Positions 1 to 6,346 of a stretch of 55,169 bases of DNA are shown here, in pieces. The notes under the pieces are model-generated. The model had not been told where the DNA came from. It ran no database searches and saw nothing but the letters and a program-made list of their open reading frames with translations. The DNA comes from Sphingomonas albertensis. GTDB taxonomy: Bacteria > Pseudomonadota > Alphaproteobacteria > Sphingomonadales > Sphingomonadaceae. The translations under genes and the position numbers were made by a program. Location: assembly GCF_014358075.1 (NCBI RefSeq), contig NZ_JACONT010000029.1:1-55169 (forward strand). The letters are read 5' to 3'. Within the stretch, counting starts at the first letter, position 1. Every line of letters starts with the position of its first letter.

Positions 1-26
1 CACGAAACGCTTCAGGGCATCGATCT

Positions 27-581
27 TCAGGGCATCAAGACGGTGTCGACGACGTGTACCACACCGTTCGACTGCATCACGTCTGCCGTCGTTACGGTCG
101 ACTTGCCACCCTTGGCGTCGGTCAGCACGATCTTGCCACCGGAAACGCGTGCCGTCAGAGCCTCGCCCTGCACGGTGGTGAGCGTCGCCTTGCCGCCCCC
201 AGCCTTGATCGCCGCCAGCGCCGCCTTTGCCGTGATCGTCCCCGGCACGACGTGATAGGTCAGGACACCGGCAAGCTGAGCCTTGTTCTCCGGCTTCAAG
301 AGCGTCGGCACCGTGCCGGCGGGTAGCTTCGAAAAGGCCGCGTTCGTGGGTGCGAACACCGTGAACGGGCCAGGACCAGACAGGGTCTCGACCAGATCCG
401 CGGCCTTCACCGCGGCCACAAGCGTGCTCAGGTTGCTCGCGGCGGACGCATTCTGGACGATCGTCTTGCTTGCATACATGGCGGCGCCGCCAACCTTCGG
501 GTTAGCCGCCACCGCAATAACCGGCACCGATACCGATAGGGCTAAGCAAACGCCCAATGTGCGCGCGATCCGTGATGTCAT
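27..581 (-). CDS. Secreted fasciclin (FAS1) domain protein
   Basis: A 184-residue exported protein with one FAS1 domain, a fold used for adhesion or matrix interactions at the cell surface. The first ~28 residues form a signal peptide ending in a small-residue stretch (VIAVAA). The FAS1 domain covers about residues 40-184 and shows the hallmark segments FTVFAPTNAAF (H1) and LTYHVVPG, ending with VVHVVDTVLMP (H2-like). The frame is open further upstream, but the ATG at 581 is preceded by AGGAGA at a good distance and begins the signal peptide, so that start was chosen. It is divergent from the LysR gene and appears monocistronic. The molecular partner is unknown; family assignment is firm. Confidence 0.9.
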   Translation of the reverse strand: MTSRIARTLGVCLALSVSVPVIAVAANPKVGGAAMYASKTIVQNASAASNLSTLVAAVKAADLVETLSGPGPFTVFAPTNAAFSKLPAGTVPTLLKPENKAQLAGVLTYHVVPGTITAKAALAAIKAGGGKATLTTVQGEALTARVSGGKIVLTDAKGGKSTVTTADVMQSNGVVHVVDTVLMP

Positions 582-910
582 GTTGATTTCTCCTAGCGTC
601 ATACACCCCCGCTTGCTCGCCACCGACAAGCTTTCGGGACCCTGAAACGACAGGCTTGGAGTAAAACCACACCCCCACTTGGGGGCGCGACATGCCTCTC
701 TGTCGCTCCGTTGCGGTGTTTTGCTACTCGACGTGCGGCAAGCAATACGGACTAAGGGATAGGTTCGACCTAGCAAGGGTACGAAGACATCGATTGATCA
801 CGAGACGACGACGTTGGCGGCGACGGGATGTGGGACAGGCGCGCAACGGGAAGCACGGCCGATCGCTTCCAAATTTCTTTGCCGGCGCCTGATCCAGCGG
901 GATAGCGTAC
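582..910. other. Divergent promoter region between FAS1 and LysR genes
   Basis: I see no convincing gene in these 329 bases. The region must hold the promoters of the leftward fasciclin gene and the rightward LysR gene. It contains a short GC hairpin (CCCCC at 672-676 pairing with GGGGG at 681-685) and the OxyR-like motif listed separately. Confidence 0.5.
759..773 (+). promoter_or_regulatory. OxyR-type half operator upstream of the LysR gene
   Basis: The bases ATAGGTTCGACCTAG match 9 of the 10 defined positions of one half of the OxyR consensus (ATAG-N-T-NNN-A-N-CTAT); only the last T is replaced by G. It lies 138 bases before the ATG of the OxyR-like LysR gene, a sensible place for autoregulation. 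A second half at the required spacing is not visible, so this may be a half site. Confidence 0.45.
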
Positions 911-1813
911 ATGATGGCTCGACTCAAAACCACGATTCGCCAACTCAGCTATTTCGTTGCGCTTGCCGAAGAAGGCAGCTTCACGCGGGCCGCCGAACGC
1001 ATGGGCATTTCGCAGCCTTCGCTGTCGCAACAGATCCGCATCCTCGAAACGATCGTCGGCACCACGTTGTTCGAGCGGGGCGGACCCGCCATCCTGACCC
1101 CGCTCGGGCGGGATCTGCTCGACAAGGCGCGGCGCATCCTCCTCGATGTCGCCGATCTCGAAGACTTCGGGACGACATCGAGCGATCCGTTGATCGGCAC
1201 GATCCGGCTCGGCGTGTCGCCGACGCTGGGCGCCTATCTGTTGCCCGGCCTCGTCGCGCGCCTGCACCGCGAGCATCCGGCACTCCGGGTCCATGTCCGC
1301 GAAGGCCTGCCGACCGCACTCGCGTCCGGGCTTGCCAGTGGCATCCACGATCTGATCCTGGCGCAACTCCCCGTGCCGGGCGGCGCGTTTCACAGCGAAC
1401 GGCTGTTTCGCGAGCCGCTGTACGTCGCGATGGCAACCGATCATCCGCTCGGTGCCAAGGCGATCATTGCCCCCGCCGATCTGCGCGGTGCCAATTTGCT
1501 GACCCTGCTGCCCGAATATCGGCTTTCCGAGCAGATCGCGGCGATCGCCGCCGATGTCGAGGCAACGGTCTTGCGCGATTACGAAGGCACCAGCCTCGAC
1601 GCGATCCGGCAGATGGCGGGCATGAACATGGGGCTCGCCTTGTTGCCCGAACTCTATGTCCGGCAGGAAATTCGAGAGGGTGACGATGTCACGGTCAGGC
1701 CGATCAAGGGTGGCCGCTATTACCGGGAGATCGGCCTTTTGTGGCGACAGGGCGCAGGGCGAGCACCTGCCTATGGCCTGATTGCCGATCTGTTACGCGC
1801 CGTCGGCCCATAG
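911..1813 (+). CDS. LysR-family regulator, OxyR-like but cysteine-free
   Basis: A 300-residue LysR-type transcriptional regulator. The winged helix-turn-helix lies at about residues 8-66 (QLSYFVALAEEGSFTRAAE then SQPSLSQQI), followed by a linker helix and the substrate-binding domain. The wording of the effector domain (LGVSPTLGAYLLPGLV, REGLPTALASGL, GTSLDAIRQMAGMNMGLALLP) is that of the OxyR branch. The protein contains no cysteine at all, so it cannot use the disulfide switch of classical OxyR. The start is ATG ATG at 911. It ends 88 bases before the ABC/HlyD/TolC operon on the same strand, and OxyR-like sites occur before both, so it is the probable regulator of that operon (inference). 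Confidence 0.88.
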   Translation: MMARLKTTIRQLSYFVALAEEGSFTRAAERMGISQPSLSQQIRILETIVGTTLFERGGPAILTPLGRDLLDKARRILLDVADLEDFGTTSSDPLIGTIRLGVSPTLGAYLLPGLVARLHREHPALRVHVREGLPTALASGLASGIHDLILAQLPVPGGAFHSERLFREPLYVAMATDHPLGAKAIIAPADLRGANLLTLLPEYRLSEQIAAIAADVEATVLRDYEGTSLDAIRQMAGMNMGLALLPELYVRQEIREGDDVTVRPIKGGRYYREIGLLWRQGAGRAPAYGLIADLLRAVGP

Positions 1814-1835
1814 GCAAATCCTATCGAAGAGATAG
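1810..1835 (+). promoter_or_regulatory. Three-element OxyR-like operator before the ABC/HlyD/TolC operon
   Basis: ATAG (1810-1813), CTAT (1821-1824) and ATAG (1832-1835) are each separated by exactly seven bases, as in the OxyR consensus, which has four such elements. The fourth position (1843-1846) reads TGCC and does not match, and the inner T and A of the first half are also lost. The site overlaps the stop codon of the LysR gene and lies 66 bases before the ATG of the ABC-type gene. Confidence 0.5.
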
Positions 1836-1901
1836 GCACCGCTGCCTTGCTCCAATGCAAAGGACCGGCGATCCTTGTATCAAGTGAGGTGCGAGGGTCG
1901 G

Positions 1902-3587
1902 ATGGCGAGCGAACATATCGGATGGCGGGCGGCATCGGGCTGGCTCGCGGAGATCGTCGGGCCGGACATGCCCTATGTCCGCCTCGCGATGGTATATGGC
2001 GTGGCGATCAGCCTGTTGTCGCTCGCCACGCCGATCTCGGTCCAGCTACTGATCAACAGCGTCGCCAATACCGCGATGCCGGCGCCGCTCTGGACGCTCG
2101 CGGGGTTGCTGCTGGGGCTGCTGCTGGTGGTCGCAGGGCTGAGCGCGATGCGGTTCTGGATGATGGCGTTGTTCGAGCGACGGCTGTTCGCGCGCATCGT
2201 CGCCGAGATCACCGTCCGCGCGGTCCATGCGCAGAACCCGTTCTTCGCGGATCAGAACCGCGGCGACCTGTTCAACCGCTATTTCGATCTCGTGGTGGTG
2301 CAGAAAGCCGTGCCGAGCCTGGTCATCGGCGGGTTCACGATCATCCTGCAATCCGCGGTCGGGCTGATCGTCACCAGCTTCTACCACCCGTTCTTCCTCG
2401 GCTTCAACGCGCTGCTGCTGCTCGTCATCCTGGCCATCTGGATGATCTGGTCGCGCGGCTCGATCCGCTCCGCGGTCCAGCTCAGCCATGCCAAACACGA
2501 CGCTGCGCGCTGGCTCGAAAGCGTCGGCGGATCGAACGGCTTCTATAAATCGAGCCGTCATTTCGACTTCGCGATGGACCGATCGGAGGCGGTCACTGCG
2601 ACCTATGTCGACCGGCATCGCCGCTATTTCCGCTACAGTTTCACCCAGACCGTCGCATTCCTGCTGCTCTATGCCTTTGCGAGTGCGGCGCTGCTCGCGC
2701 TTGGCGGCAATCTGATCCTGCGCGGCGAGCTGTCGATCGGGCAGTTGGTCGCCGCCGAGCTGATCCTCAGCGGCGTCTTCTACGGCGTGTCGCAGCTCGG
2801 CTGGTATCTCGACTCGTTTTACGATCTCGTCGCGAGCGCGGAGGAATTGTCGCTGCTCTACGCGATCCCGCAGGAGGATGCGGTGCGGACGTCCGGCAAG
2901 GCGCCTGGCGATGGCGCGGTGCGTCTCGACGGCGTGGTGACCAAGGGCGCCCGGTTCGATTTCACGCTCGCGGCGGGCGAACAGCTCGTCATGCGGGCCG
3001 ATGGCGACGCCGAGCGGCAGCTGGCGATGGTGCTCAAGCGCCATGTCGTGCCCGAGCGCGGGCTGGTGACGGTGGGCGGCGCCGACATGGCGACGTTCGA
3101 CATGTATCTGCTGCGCTCCGAGGTGATGGTGCTCGACCGGCCGACGATCGTCGAGGTGACGATTCGCGACTATCTGACGCTCGCCGCCGCGGATGCCGAT
3201 GCGACGGCCATGCTCGAGGTGCTCGAGACAGTCGGCTTGCGGCAGCGCGTCGCCGCCCTGCCGCATGGGCTGGATACCCCGCTCGCGGCATCGGGCTATC
3301 CGCTGTCGATCGGCGAGGTCATGGCGCTGAAGCTCGCCAACGCATTGCTCGTACGGCCGCATGTGCTGCTGCTGTCCCAGCTCTATGACCTGATCCCGAC
3401 CGATCGGCTGGCCGAGGTGTTGCGCCGGCTCAAGACGAGCGGGACGACGGTGTTGCTGAGCACGGGGCGCCCCGAGGACATCGTGCTCGATGGCTGGTTC
3501 CATCTCGAACCCGATCGGCAACGCCGCTTCCCCGATTGTACGGCGCTGATCGCGGCGACGCAGCAGGAGGCCGGCCATGCCGTATAA
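1902..3587 (+). CDS. ABC exporter-type membrane protein with degenerate ATPase domain
   Basis: A 561-residue protein built like a type I secretion ABC half-transporter: a membrane domain at about residues 25-320 (five or six hydrophobic segments), then a nucleotide-binding-domain fold at about 338-540. The fold is recognisable from LPHGLDTPLAASGYPLSIGE and RPHVLLLSQLYDLI, but every catalytic motif is lost. Walker A reads RADGDAERQ (365-373) with no GKS/T; the signature is LSIGE instead of LSGGQ (468-472); Walker B ends LLLSQ instead of LLLDE (489-493); the H-loop histidine is replaced (LSTGR, 519-523). The domain is therefore predicted unable to hydrolyse ATP. The ATG at 1902 has GAGGG just upstream; a TTG at 1875 is the alternative. 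It overlaps the HlyD gene by 11 bases. A normal partner subunit encoded elsewhere cannot be excluded. Confidence 0.85.
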   Translation: MASEHIGWRAASGWLAEIVGPDMPYVRLAMVYGVAISLLSLATPISVQLLINSVANTAMPAPLWTLAGLLLGLLLVVAGLSAMRFWMMALFERRLFARIVAEITVRAVHAQNPFFADQNRGDLFNRYFDLVVVQKAVPSLVIGGFTIILQSAVGLIVTSFYHPFFLGFNALLLLVILAIWMIWSRGSIRSAVQLSHAKHDAARWLESVGGSNGFYKSSRHFDFAMDRSEAVTATYVDRHRRYFRYSFTQTVAFLLLYAFASAALLALGGNLILRGELSIGQLVAAELILSGVFYGVSQLGWYLDSFYDLVASAEELSLLYAIPQEDAVRTSGKAPGDGAVRLDGVVTKGARFDFTLAAGEQLVMRADGDAERQLAMVLKRHVVPERGLVTVGGADMATFDMYLLRSEVMVLDRPTIVEVTIRDYLTLAAADADATAMLEVLETVGLRQRVAALPHGLDTPLAASGYPLSIGEVMALKLANALLVRPHVLLLSQLYDLIPTDRLAEVLRRLKTSGTTVLLSTGRPEDIVLDGWFHLEPDRQRRFPDCTALIAATQQEAGHAV

Positions 3588-4668
3588 GCCCGATCGCATC
3601 GCGCATTTCCCGACCCTGGCGGGCATGCGCGCGCCACGGATCGCGACGACGATCGCCTGGATGCTGGTGCTCGGGATCGCCAGCGCCGCAGCGATCATGC
3701 TGCTCGTACCGTGGTTGCAGACCGCCAACGGCACGGGACAGGTCGTCGCGCTCGATCCCGGCGATCGTCAACAACAGGTGACCGCGCTCGTCCCCGGCCG
3801 GGTCGATCGCTGGTACGTGCAGGACGGCCAGCACGTCGAGCGCGGCGATCCGATCGCCCGCGTGGCCGATCTCGATCCCGACCTGCTGTCGCGGCTCGCC
3901 GCCGAGCGCGCGCAGGTGCAGGCCGAGATCGCCGCGATCCAGCAGAGCCGCGCGGTCGCGGGCATCGACGTCGCGCGCACCGGGCAGTTGCTCGCCGAAG
4001 GTCTCGCCGCGCGCCGCGACTATGAGCAGACCCAGATCAAGGTCGCCGACGCCGGCGCCAAGCTTGCCGAGTCGCGCGCGAAGCTCAACCGGATCGACAT
4101 CCAGCTCAACCGCCAGTCTGCCCAGCTCGTGCGCGCGCCCCGCGACGGCCGCGTCCAGCAGCTGAACGCGGCTAGCGGCAGCGCGCTGGTGTCGCCCGGC
4201 ACGGTGCTGGCGGTGATCGCCCCGGAACGCGTCGAGCGCGCGGTCGAACTGTATGTCGATGGCCGCGACATGCCCGTGATCCGGCCGGGTCGCCCGGTCC
4301 GGCTGGAGTTCGAAGGCTGGCCCGCGATCCAGTTCAGCGGCTGGCCTTCGGTCGCGCAAGGGATGTTCGACGGGCGCGTCCGGATGATCGATCCGAATGC
4401 GGCCCCCGACGGGACGTTCCGCATCTTGGTCGAACCACGGCCGGGCAAACCGGGCTGGCCGACCGATGCATTCGTCCGCCCCGGCGGGAAGGTGCGCGGC
4501 TGGGTGCAGGGCGAAACGGTTCGCGTCGGCTATGAGATATGGCGCCAGCTCAACGACTTCCCGCTGGAATTCGGCCGGCGCGGGGCGGCGGCGCTCACCG
4601 CGCAACCCAAGGCGCCAGCCAAGGCTGGCGGCGACGATGCGGCCAAGGACGGGGACGCCAAGAAGTGA
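3577..4668 (+). CDS. HlyD-family periplasmic adaptor (membrane fusion protein)
   Basis: A 363-residue adaptor that should bridge the inner-membrane component to the TolC-like channel. One membrane anchor lies at about residues 22-45 (TTIAWMLVLGIASAAAIMLL). A biotinyl-lipoyl half follows (GRVDRWYVQDGQHVERGDPI), then a helical hairpin rich in Ala/Arg/Gln (about 100-185), the second lipoyl half (LVRAPRDGRVQQL) and a beta-barrel region (RPGRPVRLEFEGWPAIQFSG). It ends in a charged Ala/Lys/Asp tail of about 20 residues. It starts inside the 3' end of the ABC-type gene and its own stop overlaps the proposed GTG of the next gene (GTGA), so the three proteins are probably made together. Confidence 0.9.
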   Translation: MPYKPDRIAHFPTLAGMRAPRIATTIAWMLVLGIASAAAIMLLVPWLQTANGTGQVVALDPGDRQQQVTALVPGRVDRWYVQDGQHVERGDPIARVADLDPDLLSRLAAERAQVQAEIAAIQQSRAVAGIDVARTGQLLAEGLAARRDYEQTQIKVADAGAKLAESRAKLNRIDIQLNRQSAQLVRAPRDGRVQQLNAASGSALVSPGTVLAVIAPERVERAVELYVDGRDMPVIRPGRPVRLEFEGWPAIQFSGWPSVAQGMFDGRVRMIDPNAAPDGTFRILVEPRPGKPGWPTDAFVRPGGKVRGWVQGETVRVGYEIWRQLNDFPLEFGRRGAAALTAQPKAPAKAGGDDAAKDGDAKK

Positions 4669-6071
4669 AGCGGATGATCGCCATTCTGCTCGTGGTGCTG
4701 TGCCCCGTAGTCGCGTCCGCGCAAGTCGCGCCGCTGACGCTCGACGAGGTGCTGCGATCGTCCGCGCTTTCGGCGCCGCAGATCGTCGAGGCGCTCGCCA
4801 AGGTGCGGCAGGCTGACGGGAAAGCCTTGTCCGCCGAGGGGGCGTTCGACACCGTGTTCGACGTCGATTCGAAGGCGCGCGTCGCTGGCTATTATGACGG
4901 CACCGTCGTCGAGGGCCGGGCGACGCGACCGCTGACCGGCAATGGCGGCTATGTCTATGGCGGCTATCGCGCGTCGCGTGGCACGTTCCCGGTCTATGAG
5001 GACCAGGCCTATACAAACAAGCTGGGCGAGGCGAAGGTCGGCGCGCTGTTCGCGCTGCTGCGCGACCGGGTGATCGACGAGCGCCGCGCGAGGCGGACCA
5101 TCGCCGGCACCGAGATCGACGTCGCGCGGTTCGAGGCGGACATGGTCGCGATCGGCGTGCAGCGGCGCGCGGTCGACGCCTACCAGGCCTGGGTCGCGGC
5201 GGGCTTGCGCCTGCGCGCCTATCGCGACCTGTTGCAGCTCGCCGAGCAGCGCCGCAGCGCGATCGGCCGGCTGGTGACGCTGGGCGCACGGCCCGAGATC
5301 CTGCTCGTCGAGAACGACCAGAACCTCGTCCGGCGTCGCGCGCTGGCGGTGCGCGCGGAACAGGATGTCGCGGCCGCCGCCAATGCGCTGTCGCTCTATC
5401 TGCGCGACGAGGCAGGCGCGCCCGTGACGGTATCGGACGACCGCATGCCGGCAGATGCCGGCGCGTTGGCGGCGCTGGCCGTCGCGAAGACCCGGACGGG
5501 GCCGGTCGAGCGCCCCGATTACCGCGCGGTGCTCGCGCGGATCGACCAGGCGACGTCGCGGCTGATCCTGGCGGAGAACGACCTGTCGCCGCGGCTCGAC
5601 CTGCGCGGCGAGGTCGGCAAGGATGTCGGCCCGGTCGGTCTCGGCGGGCCCAACCGGACGCCGCTGGAGGCCGCGGTCGGATTCAAGTTCAGCGTCCCGT
5701 TGCAGAACCGCGCCGCCAAGGGTCGCGTCGCCGAGGCCCGTGCAGAGATCGACGCACTCGGCCAGCGCAGCCGTTTCCTGCGCGACCAGATCGGCGTGGA
5801 GGTCCAGGGGATCGTCATCGCGGTGAATGCTGCCGAACGCCTCGCGGCGATCGCCGACAAGGAGCGCCAGCTTGCCGACCGACTGGCCAATGCCGAGCGC
5901 CGTCGGTTCGAACTGGGATCGGCCGACTTCTTCCTGGTCAACCAGCGCGAGGAGACTGCCACCGACGCACGCGTCCGCTTGGTCGATGCACAAGCGCGCA
6001 TCGCATCCGCCCGTGCCGAGCTGGCCGCTGCGACCGCCGATCGAGCAGCGCTGAAGCTAAGCCAGGAATAG
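4665..6071 (+). CDS. TolC-family outer-membrane efflux protein
   Basis: A 468-residue outer-membrane factor of the TolC/OEP family, expected to form the exit duct for the upstream ABC-like and HlyD proteins. It has a signal peptide (IAILLVVLCPVVASA) and then the repeated pattern of long amphipathic helices with beta segments. The segment LTLDEVLRSSALSAPQIVEA opens the first repeat. The helices at about 130-215 and 340-460 carry the typical Ala/Arg/Glu-rich composition. Start choice: GTG at 4665 overlaps the HlyD stop and gives a positively charged N-region (MKRM); ATG at 4674 is the alternative. No substrate gene is apparent next to the operon. Confidence 0.88.
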   Translation: MKRMIAILLVVLCPVVASAQVAPLTLDEVLRSSALSAPQIVEALAKVRQADGKALSAEGAFDTVFDVDSKARVAGYYDGTVVEGRATRPLTGNGGYVYGGYRASRGTFPVYEDQAYTNKLGEAKVGALFALLRDRVIDERRARRTIAGTEIDVARFEADMVAIGVQRRAVDAYQAWVAAGLRLRAYRDLLQLAEQRRSAIGRLVTLGARPEILLVENDQNLVRRRALAVRAEQDVAAAANALSLYLRDEAGAPVTVSDDRMPADAGALAALAVAKTRTGPVERPDYRAVLARIDQATSRLILAENDLSPRLDLRGEVGKDVGPVGLGGPNRTPLEAAVGFKFSVPLQNRAAKGRVAEARAEIDALGQRSRFLRDQIGVEVQGIVIAVNAAERLAAIADKERQLADRLANAERRRFELGSADFFLVNQREETATDARVRLVDAQARIASARAELAAATADRAALKLSQE

Positions 6072-6202
6072 CGATATGCACAGGTCTGCGTAAAATCGGA
6101 AATGGCGCCAACCGAGGCCGAGACGAGCGTGTCTCACGCCGCCCGATGTCAGCCGTGGTCTAAACTTCACGCCTTATCCGAAATAGGCCGACCGTCATAA
6201 AA

Positions 6203-6219
6203 CGTCAGCATAACTGACG
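6203..6219. promoter_or_regulatory. Operator-like inverted repeat before TonB receptor/phoD operon
   Basis: CGTCAG (6203-6208) and CTGACG (6214-6219) form a perfect inverted repeat around five bases. A further CCGTCAT at 6192-6198 precedes it. The arrangement resembles a regulator site. It is not a proper Pho box, because the GTCA repeats have a 10-base rather than 11-base period. The 275-base gap 6072-6346 holds nothing else I can support. Confidence 0.3.
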
Positions 6220-6346
6220 CGCTTCTGTCGCTGCGGCAGCATAAGCGCGGCAGTCGAGGCCGTAGAACGGTCTTGTGCAAGGGCAGAGCCCACCTTCCCG
6301 TGTCCGGGACGCCGCTCTGCTCGTCCCTGTCGGAGATGCTGGCCCA

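Noticed and set aside
1902..3587. Interpretation of the ABC-type gene as a pseudogene
   Set aside because: The frame is intact from start to stop, overlaps the next gene precisely, keeps the fold and has normal composition; only catalytic residues are changed, which argues for a functional non-hydrolysing protein.
6192..6209. Pho box before the receptor/phoD operon
   Set aside because: The GTCA repeats have a 10-base period and the second repeat diverges; unlike the perfect 11-base box at 28003-28020.
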